Positions 38,760-50,455 of a DNA stretch of 64,000 nt are shown here, piece by piece. The notes under the pieces are model-generated. The model saw nothing but the letters and a program-made list of their open reading frames with translations. It was not told the origin of the DNA and ran no database searches. This DNA is from Sipunculus nudus (taxonomy: Eukaryota > Annelida > Sipuncula > Golfingiida > Sipunculidae). How positions within the stretch are numbered: position 1 is the first letter of the stretch; each line of letters opens with the position of its first letter. The position numbers and the translations under genes are program-made. The DNA lies in NCBI GenBank assembly GCA_026874595.1, contig CM049318.1, positions 42,204,456 through 42,268,455 of the forward strand. Reading direction: 5' to 3'.

Positions 38760-40961
38760 AACAAGTGACCCATGGGTCATGACGCTCAGCTGCCAAGCAT
38801 GACCTGTGACATCATGGACTGAGATTCACAACTTCCAGTCAAATTTTGAAGAACCAATTTGCCAATTTGTTGAAAATTTTCTATGACAACAGAAATATAT
38901 ATCACCTATGTCTGGTTAAAACACAGTGAATTGATGGTCTGAGGAAAATGCATGATTGTTAAGCTATCAGGAACTATTCCAACAGCTTGCTTGAAACCTG
39001 TCAGTCTCAAAGGAACACCACAAAGGGAAAATATAAGATCAAAATATATAGCAAAAATCAAGGAAATACATGCAAGAATTATTGAGAAACAGGTGCTTCT
39101 GTATGAATTTTTATTCAATACAAGCCAACTGTACTGCACTTTTATAAATGATGGTAATATTTATTCAGAAATATTTGACCCAATCCTTTACAAGATTACA
39201 TAAATATTCATCCAACTGCATTCACTTTAACTGTTCTTGAGATAATATGATCGAAAGGAATTAAAAGATGGTTTCCTGGTGGCCATATTGGACTTCTGAC
39301 AAGTCTGAAATCAGACAACAAACATTCTCTAAATCGGACCAAACATTAAAGAAAAATTACTGAAACTGCACTGAAGAAAGAATTTCTAAGGTGGCTAACT
39401 GGCAGACATTATGGATTTCTGACAAGTATGACATTTGATATCCCACATTCTCCAATAAGAGACCAAACTTGGGCAAATTATCCAGTAATGAATGCCCAAA
39501 ATAATTCAAAAGGCATGTCCAGGCCCTCATATCAGATTTATAGATATGCAATTGTAAAAAGTGTAAGTCTGCAAAATGTTCCCATCATCTTATAAATCAG
39601 TAGCTAAACCTTAATACTATACTCTCATAGTCTTAATGCCTGGCTGAAGCATTCTGACAACAGTGTTTTTGTTATGAAGTAACGAGGTACTTATCACTGA
39701 GCCTTATCACTTAATAGGCTGATACAAAAGGGAGTCATATGTCACCAGTGTCACTCACAATTACAGCCACACAGGGAGATGTACCAGCTGGAGTGGGATG
39801 GTTATATATACAAGAAAAATAGAGATGGTCTATAAAATAAGTAATTGTGAACATCCCTGACCTATGACCTTGGCCTTTTGCCCATATATCAACTGGATTC
39901 TTTCTAAATGATGGGTAACTACTAACCACTTACATCTGGTGTAATTACTTGGCAACCAATGGGTGAATAACTTTGACCTGCAACCTTTAACCTGCTGACC
40001 AGCTGACCCCAAAATCAATAAATTATTTATTCAAGCAAAAAGACCCATAAATATGAAGTTTGAGTCAAACTGAGTGATGCATAGATGTGGCATATGTGAA
40101 AGACTGAAGGTTTGGGTTGAACAATTACACTTGAAATATGCTCACAAGCATTTAGAACAATTAAATATTGTGACCTTGACCTTTGACTTTTTGACCTCAA
40201 CATCAATAGGCTTCTTCCCTTATTGGTAGGTAAGCCATATATGACAGATGGAAGGTACAGATTGAAAAGTTTGCCTGAAAATGACTCCACGCAAGAAGTG
40301 GGTGCTGTGAACTTGACCTTTGACCTCAAAATCAACAGGTCTTTTCCCCTATTGGCAGAGAAGCGATATCAGTGCTGGAAGGTTTGGAATGAAAAGTCTA
40401 GCTTGAAATGTGTCCACAACCTTTTCAAAGAAGTGGATCCTGTGACCCTGACCTTTGACCTTGTGACCTCAAAATCTATAGGATTCTTCTCCAACTTAGT
40501 AGGTGAGCTATATGTGAAAATTCAAAGAATTGGGATGAAAGGGTTGGCTTAAAATGCATCCACAGGCTTTTCAAAGAAGAGGCTCCTGTGACCTTGACCT
40601 TTGACCTTTTGACCTAAAAAAATTATGGTTCTTCCCCTGTTGGTAGGTGAGCTGTATGTGAAAGATGGAAGGTTTGGGATGAAAATTTTGTCTCAAAGAG
40701 TTATTTCTGGGGGGTGCAAACACACCCCATAACTTCGAGAATATAGGTCGCAGTGACCTAATTTCAGGTTTGCAAGGAGATCTTTTTATAACCTCTAAGA
40801 CTGCATAGGGTTCATGGCCCTAGCCCCTACGGTTACGATTTGTGCCTTGCTAACGGACGGACGGCCGGCCGGACGGCCGGCCGGACGGACAGTCGGAAGG
40901 ACGACGGACAAAGACCCATCGCTATAGCCCAGCATGACTGAAAGTCAGCTGAGCTAAAAAC
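38760..40961 (-). mobile_element. Left arm of a large inverted repeat
   Basis: The outer end is AACAAGTGACCCATGGGTCA, with a perfect TGACCCATGGGTCA palindrome. The inner end is GCATGACTGAAAGTCAGCTG AGCT, preceded by a GGACGGCCGGCC-rich tract. Its whole length aligns, inverted, to 50573-55151 minus the nested insertion there. It contains two diverged blocks with TTTCTGACAAGT and four copies of a ~141-bp cassette with TGACCTTTGACC motifs (about 40169, 40312, 40441, 40589). No protein is encoded. Confidence 0.9.
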
Positions 40962-41730
40962 TTATTTAGCCGTCAATACATAACATTTATATTGGAATGG
41001 TAGGCCTATTTGACAGGTCGAAAATGTCAATGTCAACAAAATTGCCGCTAAAACCCAGCCTTACCTGAGCTGTTGGCTCCTTGAGAGTGTGTTTAGCCGT
41101 ACAGTTTGGGACTGACTAGCTCCTGGCGGTACAAAAAACATACACTCATATGGTGGGGAAAGTCATCCCGGGCGGGTCTACGATGAATAGAGACTGACGT
41201 CAACATCCTACTGGCATTCCAGCCTTCTGGTATTATCACTAATTGCCGCTAAACATTATTGCAGCAGTTATGTATGGAGATACAAACGCCTGCACGCACA
41301 TACGCTTATATTTGTGAAGGGTTGTGAAGCATGTGGATTCCCACGACTATATAACTTTTGAAGATATCTCTTGAAGACATCTGACCTGTATGAACTGCTT
41401 TACGCGATTTAGGACAAATAATATTCCGATACCAGTCACAAATGCTTTGAACTGTTATTCTTTCAAGCAAGACAGGCCAGCCTGTCCCTGATACGATGTT
41501 CGTAATGTACAGCATACATTCATTGAACTAACAAATCATGCTGTTAACTGATTTTTGCCTTTTTTAGGGGGGGGGGGGGGGTTGGTTCTGTCCGCATTTC
41601 AAAGGACGGGGTGACAGTGGATCTTTGGCTTGCGCTGTTGTTGAAACTGAAGGTGATGCGCTCCTGCTGTTTAGGAGGTTACCGCACATGTGGGGGTCAG
41701 AACCTATTTTTTGTCTAGTACTGCTAATTC
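40962..41730. other. Sequence between left arm and 49-bp array
   Basis: Contains a G15 run at 41567-41581. No gene was recognised. Confidence 0.45.
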
Positions 41731-43748
41731 ATCTATAACACATGTTTGGGGTTCACATGACGTGCACGTGTCGTTGTGTTCTTCTATAACACATGTTTGT
41801 GGTTCAGATGACGTGCAAGTGTCGTTGTGTTCTTCTATAACACGTTTGAGGTTTACCTGACGTGCAAGTGTCGTTGTGTTCTTCTATAACACGTTTGAGG
41901 TTTACCTGACGTGCACGTGTCGTTGTGTTCTTCTATAACACGTTTGGGGTTTAAATGATGTGCACGTGTCTTTGTGTTCTTCTATAACACGTTTGGGGTT
42001 CACATGACGTGCAAGTGTCGTTGTGTTCTTCTATAACACGTTTGAGGTTTACCTGACGTGCACGTGTCGTTGTGTTCTTCTATAACACGTTTGGGGTTCA
42101 CATGACGTGCAAGTGTCGTTGTGTTCTTCTATAACACGTTTGAGGTTTACCTGATGTGCACGTGTCGTTGTGTTCTTCTATAACACGTTTGAGGTTTACC
42201 TGACGTGCACGTGTCGTTGTGTTCTTCTATAACACGTTTGGGGTTCACATGACGTGCAAGTGTCGTTGTGTTCTTCTATAACACGTTTGAGGTTTACCTG
42301 ATGTGCAAGTGTCGTTGTGTTCTTCTATAACACGTTTGAGGTTTACCTGACGTGCACGTGTCGTTGTGTTCTTCTATAACACGTTTGGGGTTTAAATGAT
42401 GTGCACGTGTCTTTGTGTTCTTCTATAACACGTTTGTGGTTCACATGACGTGCAAGTGTCGTTGTGTTCTTCTATAACACGTTTGAGGTTTACCTGACGT
42501 GCAAGTGTCGTTGTGTTCTTCTATAACACGTCTGAGGTTTACCTGACGTGCACGTGTCATTGTGTTCTTCTATAACACGTTTGGGGTTCACATGACGTGC
42601 AAGTGTCGTTGTGTTCTTCTATAACACGTTTGAGGTTTACCTGATGTGCACGTGTCGTTGTGTTCTTCTATAACACGTTTGAGGTTTACCTGACGTGCAC
42701 GTGTCGTTGTGTTCTTCTATAACACGTTTGGGGTTCACATGACGTGCAAGTGTCGTTGTGTTCTTCTATAACACGTTTGAGGTTTACCTGACGTGCACGT
42801 GTCTTTGTGTTCTTCTATAACACGTTTGAGGTTTACCTGACGTGCACGTGTCGTTGTGTTCTTCTATAACACGTTTGAGGTTTACCTGACGTGCACGTGT
42901 CGTTGTGTTCTTCTATAACACGTTTGGGCTTCACATGACGTGCACGTGTCGTTGTGTTCTTCTATAACACGTTTGGGGTTTAAATGATGTGCACGTGTCT
43001 TTGTGTTCTTCTATAACACGTTTGGGGTTCACATGACGTGCAAGTGTCGTTGTGTTCTTCTATAACACGTTTGAGGTTTACCTGACGTGCAAGTGTTGTT
43101 GTGTTCTTCTATAACACGTTTGAGGTTTACATGACGTGCAAGTGTCGTTGTGTTCTTCTATAACACGTTTGAGGTTTACCTGACGTGCACGTGTCTTTGT
43201 GTTCTTCTATAACACGTTTGAGGTTTACCTGACGTGCACGTGTCGTTGTGTTCTTCTATAACACGTTTGAGGTTTACCTGACGTGCACGTGTCGTTGTGT
43301 TCTTCTATAACACGATTGGGCTTCACATGACGTGCACGTGTCGTTGTGTTCTTCTATAACACGTTTGGGGTACACATGACGTGCACGTGTCGTTGTGTTC
43401 TTCTATAACACGTTTGGGCTTCACATGACGTGCACGTGTCGTTGTGTTCTTCTATAACACGTTTGGGGTACACATGACGTGCACGTGTCGTTGTGTTCTT
43501 CTATAACACGTTTGGGGTTCACATGACGTGCACGTGTCGGTGTGTTTTTCTATAACACGTTTGGGGTTCACATGACGTGCACGTGTCGTTGTGTTCTTCT
43601 ATAACACGTTTGGGGTTCACATGATGTGCATGCACGTGTCGTTGTGTACATCTATAACAAATGTCTGAGGTTCAAATCCTTTGTCGTTGTGTTCCTCAGT
43701 GACACATGTTTTGGGTTCACATGACTAGCACGTGTTGTTGTGTTCATT
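41731..43748 (+). repeat. 49-bp minisatellite, about 41 copies
   Basis: The unit is CTTCTATAACACGTTTGAGG followed by TTTACCTGACGTGCACGTGT CGTTGTGTT. The first two and last units carry ACACATGTTTG and are two bases longer. GAGGTTTACCTGA and GGGGTTCACATGA variants alternate irregularly, with runs of a five- or six-unit pattern repeated. Many units include GCACGTGT, which contains the E-box core CACGTG. Confidence 0.95.
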
Positions 43749-44239
43749 TCCGTTTACCTGAATTGTTAAAGTTTTATGTAGTCTGTGATGTAATTGCAGC
43801 AAAGTGTTCCAAGAACGTAAATCAAAGTAAATAAAATCAAAATCAATAAAACCATAAGTCAACATTTTCCAGATGAATGGTTTTATGAGAGGATAATACT
43901 TGATATGATTTTAGTGCCTGCATACACAAGAATGATTACCGGGGGTATACCCCTCACACCAAAGGATCTGGTATGCATTTGATTCTTTGATACCAGGATA
44001 AGGCCATAACATTTATTGATCATCACTACCCATGACCTTGCTAAACATTTTAGATAATACGTGCCCCATCCCTTTATTGAAGCCCGTGACGAGTTTTAAG
44101 AGTTAGTTCAACCCGTTACCTTTATATCCCCATGACCTAGTTCTGGGCCACAGCCGTAGTACAATAAACAGCGAGATGCAGTGAGTCACTGAGAGTACAC
44201 GCGCCATCATCTATATTACGCCCTCAGCAGACACAGGTT
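43749..44239. other. Intergenic sequence
   Basis: Nothing recognised. Confidence 0.4.
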
Positions 44240-44580
44240 AGGCCAATAAAAATAAAAGGTATGGTTCTCAGGCACCGCCCGCATCAATTTTAAACCCCCG
44301 CATCAAACATTTTTATTTTGATTTTCAATTGAAACTTACCAATTTTGTGCTGGCAACCGCTCGGACATTTCTCTCAAGGGGATAAAATCATACAATTTCC
44401 TTTTTTATGTAGGGCTTTTACTTGCTTAGCAAAATAAATCTGTTATTATCATGCCTTTCCCTAATCATTTGTCATTTTTATCAAAACATACCAAAAAATT
44501 AAAAATAAAAAAACCGCCCGCCCGCATTGATTTCTGAAAAAATAGTGCATGAGAACCATACATTTTTTTATTTAGGCCTT
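44240..44580. mobile_element. MITE-like element with ~32-bp inverted ends
   Basis: The left end reads AGGCCAATAAAAATAAAAGG TATGGTTCTCA. The right end read inward gives AGGCCTAAATAAAAAAATG TATGGTTCTCA. Inside the ends, CCGCCCGCAT(C/T)AAT blocks also mirror each other. It has no coding capacity. The target duplication is uncertain (TTA/TAA-like bases flank it), so the superfamily is not assigned. Confidence 0.7.
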
Positions 44581-46417
44581 AATGTGTATTTTAAATGGAG
44601 GGGATTCCATCCCCGTGAAGAGGATCCAGATCCCCCTCTAATGTCGTAATAATGATTATGATTCCGGATAGCTCTGTTAATATACTGCATCACACAAGAC
44701 ACACATTCGGCTGAGTTTTTCATTTTCAGAGGATGGCCCAGTCACGGGTCTAGGTCCTTTACAAAATGGACATCAGCACAAATATGTATTATAAATTGAT
44801 GTTACATACATGAGTGATTACTGAACATGTTATGTCAAGTATCACAACATATCCCTTAGTTTTCCTCGCACTCAACAACTGCAGCTAAAACAGCTATAAA
44901 GCAGTAAATGGCCAACCTCCAACGGCCGAAGCCTCTGACCCCGGGTCTTTGTCATCAAATCAGGCGTAGCCATTATTAACACGCCTCACAGGATTTTAGC
45001 TCATCTTGTGGCTATATTCCCTCCGCTTGTCCATCGTCCATCATTTCTTCATTTCTGAAAGATGACCGGACAAATTCTCAGAAATGTTTTATACATATGT
45101 TGGGGCAATTGCATAGCAAAAGAAATTTGCTGGCGACCGCCAAAGTTTGAACCATTTTAAAAATATGCGTTTTTTTTTTGTTTTAGAACAAGAAAATGCG
45201 CAGACCTTTATGGGCATTATGGTCTATTATGGCCATGGTTTGACTGACCCAGAATGTAAGGGTCTCCATCTTCCCCACATTACATCCCTGTCATTATTCA
45301 TAATTTAAAATTATCAGAACTGTTACAGACACACTGGTGAAATGAAGCGAATCTGTGATGATTTATTTATACATACAGACAAAGCTGATTGCTTTTTATC
45401 TAAATAGATCCATGAATTCTGACTATATGAAAATGACCGGCGCTGCTAAATGGTAATAGGACAGCTTTACCAGAAAGAGAAGAACAAAATTAAATAACCT
45501 GGGATAATAATATGCGATATCCTATAAACGTGCAACTATAAAACTTGACTCAACAGACGCTATTGTGACATAATTGAGGAAAGGATCAAGCATTTGTCGT
45601 TTCCAGATTTAATTCTACATAACTGAAAAAAGAACTTGTGTCAGTCATGATTAATTTTTTTTCGTATCAAAATGCCCGGTACATTTTATGCAGAAAAAAA
45701 ATATTAAAGAGAGTATACACACAAACTATATAACGTTTTCTTTCATGTATACGATCACATAATATGTACTTTTCTATGACAATTACATATTAAGATAATG
45801 GAGGCGATTTATCTTCCTGGTTATTTAATTAAACATTTTTAATCCAGTTGAACATAAAACTTTTAAAATAGGCAAACAGCTAAAAATTATCTGAAAGTCC
45901 TTTCATGGTTTACAGAGCTTGCAAAGACAATGTATGTTCTCTTGTTTCTAGAACATTAATGAATGGTCCATTAAATCAGGTGTAACGCTTTACTGCTAAT
46001 TACTGGAGGTGGAACGGACTTCCGTGCATTGCCCTGTTTATAAGAGAAGCGGCTGATGAAGAAAACTACGTGTTTATCCAAATAGGCATACAAAAACATC
46101 AAATGGCTGTGGTAAATTTTTGACCAATGATTTACTGAAGGTCATCTTAGTTGTTGACTTCATATTTACTCATGTGGTCTGACAGAAAGTCGCTCTGACG
46201 AGTTGTGTATGTAACACGTTTCTCCTCGAGTTAAGTAGGAATGTTAAATGAAAATCTCCATGTTTCTCGCTATTAGTGCCAGTTTTTTTCTGTACTTAGA
46301 GCAACAAGGCTTGAAACGACTGCCCCAGAATAAACACAGGGACGTCTAGGTAAATATAGAGAGACATTACCTGATCTTAAAAGCCGTCAGATCAGTCATG
46401 TTGGTGCTGATAAGTAG
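44581..46417. other. Intergenic sequence, 1.8 kb
   Basis: No gene or repeat recognised. Confidence 0.45.
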
Positions 46418-46549
46418 TATATATATATATATATATAACTCTGAAGAAAAACAACACTGTTAATTCACAACAGACTGTTTCACGGGATGCGACCCGATCA
46501 TCAGGTGAATGTGGTTAGAATGAAGCTAACGTCGTATATATATATATAA
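46418..46549 (-). mobile_element. Short retroelement fragment (Penelope-like?) between TA runs
   Basis: About 95 bp of non-simple sequence sits between TA runs at 46418-46437 and 46533-46549. On the minus strand it holds a hammerhead-like motif. Penelope-like elements are known to carry hammerhead motifs and to lie in simple-repeat DNA, hence the tentative assignment. No reverse transcriptase is adjacent. Confidence 0.45.
46463..46510 (-). ncRNA. Hammerhead-ribozyme-like motif
   Basis: Read on the minus strand from 46510: ATTCAC, then the core CTGATGA (46498-46504), a stem CGGG/CCCG with loop TCGCAT, then GAA, then ACA-GTC-TGT as a short stem III, then U, then GTGAAT. ATTCAC pairs perfectly with GTGAAT as a 6-bp stem I. 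The U after stem III would be the cleavage-site base (a GUU triplet). Weak points are a U-U opposition at the base of stem II and the suboptimal triplet. All invariant core residues (CUGANGA, GAA, A-U closing pair) are present. Confidence 0.6.
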
Positions 46550-48350
46550 ATAAACAACTTTTACTCAAGTTCGAATATACCTAGTATTTGCTTTACATTC
46601 AAACCTTATTTAAGGCAGTCACAAGAAAGAATTCAGTTTTCTTTAAACACTAATTATTTAGAACAGAATCATAAATCATAAATTCCCTGTGCAGATTAAT
46701 GTCACAAAAAGGTAACTTGCTCTCAAATGACCCTTTAAAGAGGCCAGCATCAAGGTACCCAAACATCTTGTTTATTTATATGCAACAAGTTTCACTAACG
46801 TTTGAGGAATCGTAAAAAAAAGAGTATTAGACGTTTTAAACGCACTGGTATCGTATCTCCGTGTCGGTAAATTCGATCTACATGTGCATATTCTAGTTCC
46901 ATTGGAATTTCAGTCCGATGCATATTGATGTTGAATAAAATGGAAAAATGTCAGTATTTAAATTGTGACAAGTTTAATGTCTAAATGTAACACCGTGCAC
47001 GCCGGAGTACGTCACTCGGGTATGAGTGTAAGTTGATAGAGCTGACGAACTTTGTGACAAGTTCGATGGGCCGAGTCTGGGTGAATCATCGCTGTAGTAT
47101 TCACACCAGTTTCCACAAAGATTATTTACAGACTAAATTAGTTATGAATAATAACGTCATAAGTTGACGGTAAAACTGAGACCGGCTGAAGATACGCTCC
47201 TGAGGCAGCGGACAATCTAACGCTTCTATACAAGCTCTGATATAGTTGTGTATAGATAATATGCTAGGGAAAGAGCGTAAGCTTAGCATGGATCGCAAGT
47301 ATATGTTTTGGATTCGACAATTTAAACTGGCCCGCATAAGGCATGACTTTTCCATCACGGAGCATTTGATAAAATGATAACTCAGTAATGGTCGCTGCGC
47401 AGTAATTTTCTACATGAATATAGTCTGTTTTTTTTTCGAAGACACTGGGGCACTAGCCAATAGAAATATCGATATACTTTAATTCTGTTCAACAGACAGC
47501 AAGTGAACGACCACAACATGTTTTTGTGTGTGTTCCAGTTTTTTTTTTTTTTTCCAGCGAGTATTAATGCCACATTCTAAATTCGATGCACAGATGTTGC
47601 ACAGCACAATAAGGCATTTGCATAATTCTGCAGTAAATTTGTTAGAATAAACATAAATGCATGGATGAATTTTTCCCTTTGTTGAAGTTCCGTATGTGTA
47701 TGTAAGCTGATGAGGTCACCGATGGACATAATCGGTGCATTAGAAGTCATAGTAATACCAGTATACCTTGTGTTAGACTTAAGTCGCCAGTGTATTAGAT
47801 TCCAGCTTATACCAAAACGAGGAAGATAAAATGCCAACAGCTCAGTGGTTTAATGGGAAACTGAAGAGTTGCTACTCATCCAGATCTGCTCTGTCAGTCT
47901 GTTAGCTGACTGGTGACTCAGCGTCAGCAGATTTGAATGTAGTTTAAACCTTCAGTATAAATGTTGATGGTAGTTTACGCTAATTCGACAAATCAAACGC
48001 TATATAGGTGGTGGAAAGTGTCACGGTGTATGTGTGTCTGCGTATTGTGTGTGTATGGGGGGGGGGGGGGGGGGTTGGATGCAACGTACACCTTAATTTG
48101 TACCCTGAAGCGGCATAATGTGCGGCTGACCACCGTACCGACATTTTTTCGTAGTTTATAACTTAAATATCTTGTGGAAACATGCATCCCTGTATGCTTA
48201 TTGGTTTAAGGGTTATTAGATGTTTTACATACACTGGTTTTAAAGATGATGGATCAAGTGTGTCAGTTCATCACCAGCAGGGTCCAACATATGACCTAAA
48301 AGGATTCGGCTCTGTCGGCATTGCGCATTTGTGTCGAAAGAGAGTTTTAA
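46550..48350. other. Intergenic sequence, 1.8 kb
   Basis: No gene recognised; a G18 run lies at 48057-48074. ORFs of 63-86 codons lack motifs. Confidence 0.45.
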
Positions 48351-48640
48351 TGGAGCGTGGTGGCGTAATGGTTAGTGCGCTGGACTTGCGACTGCAAGGT
48401 TGTGGGTTCGCGTCCCGATCCGTCTGCGCTAAGACTCCTAGCCAACGTTTTTACCACAAGGGTGCGCTCTCTCGACCCAGGAGTGAATGGGTACTGGTCA
48501 CGGGAGGAAGGCAAATGTAGAATGAATAACCTTCTAGCGCCTGTTATGGCTGCTTGGGTTGTATGCTCCCCGGGAGCCGAGAAAAGCTACAAGAATGAAC
48601 AGGCCCTCAGGACCAGGAAGGCAAAGTGTAAAGTCGGATG
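48351..48640 (+). mobile_element. tRNA-derived SINE, second family
   Basis: A-box TGGCGTAATGGTTAGTGC at 48361 and B box GGTTCGCGTCC at 48405-48415 form a tRNA-like head. The tail is unrelated to the SINE at 24970 (CGACCCAGGAGTGAATGGGT then GGGAGGAAGGCAAATG). The anticodon arm does not fold well, so it is not a working tRNA. The 112- and 88-codon ORFs across it are by-products. Confidence 0.75.
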
Positions 48641-48770
48641 AGACTGACATGTTCAGTGATATCAGATTATAAACCCTAACCTTTAACCTTTATAATTCTG
48701 TGTTGGAAATATGTCAACCGGTGCTCATGTTAACCTTGGAATTGTTGAAAAGGGCATTTCACGCAGGAAA

Positions 48771-48935
48771 CGGCAAAGTGACCGCAGAAGGGAGTCGAAA
48801 GGCAAAGTGACCGTAGAAGTGGTCGAAAGGCAAAGTGACCGCAGAAGGGGGTTAAACGGCAAAGTGACCGCAGAAGGGGGTCGAAAGGCAAAGTGACCGC
48901 AGAAGGGAGTCGAAAGGCAAAGTGACCGCAGAAGG
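48771..48935 (+). repeat. 29-bp tandem repeat, about 6 copies
   Basis: The unit is GGCAAAGTGACCGCAGAAGG GAGTCGAAA, with GG/GA and GTAGAAGTGG variants. It is followed by three copies of a shorter GACCCATTCCTGCC-type motif (48940-48995). Confidence 0.9.
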
Positions 48936-49146
48936 ACCCATGCATTCCTGCTCAAGCGACCCATTCCTGCCCGAATGACCCATTCCTGCCAGGACCGGTG
49001 TGTCACTAGAGTCAGGGCACTTACAGTGTGTTTACAAGATCCATGATGTTAACCGCAGAACTAAATTATGTCGATCACTAGAAGAAGAAAATTAAAAATT
49101 ACCAGAAAACGTATAATAATAAAACAAATTTCTCAATTTTTTTCAA

Positions 49147-49613
49147 CAAAACCACATGACTCGCTCACAGATATAATGCTAAAATTATCATCGTGAAACA
49201 AAACCACATAACACGCTCACAGATATAATGATAAAGTTATCATCGTGAAACAAAACCACATGACACGCTCACAGATGTAATGATAAAGTTATCATCGCGA
49301 AACAAAAACCACATGATTCGCTCACAGATATAATGATAAAGTTATCATCGTAAAACAAAACCACCTGACTCGTTCCTGGAGATTATGATAAAGTTATCAT
49401 CGTGAAACAAAAAACACATGATTGGCTCACAGATATAATGTTAAAGTTATTTTCGTTAAACAAAACCACCTGACTCGCTTATGGAGATAACAATAAAACG
49501 TATGATCGTGAAATAAAACCACCTCACTCACTCATGGAGTTTATGTTAAAGTTATCATCGTGAAAAAAACGTACCTTACTCACCGATAGAGATAATGATA
49601 AAGTTATCATCGG
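49147..49613 (+). repeat. 52-bp tandem repeat, about 9 copies
   Basis: The unit is CAAAACCACATGACTCGCTC ACAGATATAATGATAAAGTT ATCATCGTGAAA; divergence increases to the right. Confidence 0.9.
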
Positions 49614-49979
49614 GGATCGGCTTCCCCAAGGTTATAATATTATACAGTGTGAACAGCAGCACAAGCCTACAGTGCTCTAACATCAGTCCATCAGTGGATA
49701 GGATTCAACTGACGCTTTGGACTGTGTGATCACCGGAGATCAAACCCCTTTTTCAGCTACATAACGGATAGATAGCGACGTGCCAGTGACACAGTAAAAG
49801 ATTACGGCCAAACTAGGCCCATTCGCCAAGGTTAGAGTGAAAGATAACCGAATAATAAAAAAATTGAGTTTAAAAATGACAGTTGTTATGCATTCTGGTG
49901 AAATAGCTAGAGTTGTGATTTTGTCGATGCTACAGCCAATCAAAGCCAAGAGGTTGCATAATCTTGAAATATGTATTCA
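49614..49979. other. Intergenic sequence
   Basis: Nothing recognised. Confidence 0.4.
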
Positions 49980-49987
49980 CAATGTTC

Positions 49988-50230
49988 CAGGGGCGTCAAT
50001 ATAGGGGGATGGGAGGTAAATATCCCCCCACATTTTGGCAAGGGGGAATGGTCAATGTAATCATCCCTCCACTTTTCAGAGAATAATATTTATATATTTC
50101 AAATAAAATATATGAATAAATAGAATAATAGACTTTGGTTCCATTTATAAGTTTAGAATTAATATATATCTTATTTTTTAAAACCTTATACTTAATTAAT
50201 ATACATTTGATATGTCACACGGACCATAAA

Positions 50231-50327
<97 letters not shown>

Positions 50328-50455
50328 GAATAAACATGTCTGTTTTATCCCAATTTTGACTACCCTCCACGCCTGTCATCTCCTCCCCTCCATCCCATCC
50401 CACCCTGCGAGTCACCCCCCCCCCCCCCACTCTTGAAGATAAATTGACGCCACTG
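49988..50455. mobile_element. hAT-type MITE with perfect 8-bp target duplication
   Basis: Ends are CAGGGGCGTCAATATA and, inward from the right, CAGTGGCGTCAATTTA. Both sides are flanked by CAATGTTC (49980-49987 and 50456-50463), an 8-bp duplication as hAT transposases make. The inside holds TA runs (about 50233-50328) and C14 (50415-50428) but no gene. Confidence 0.9.

Noticed and set aside
47706-47745. Second hammerhead core (CTGATGAGGTCACC)
   Set aside because: No GAAA follows the stem and no flanking stem I pairs.
48670-48695. Telomere-like AACCCTAACC
   Set aside because: A single imperfect copy at a SINE tail, not a repeat array.
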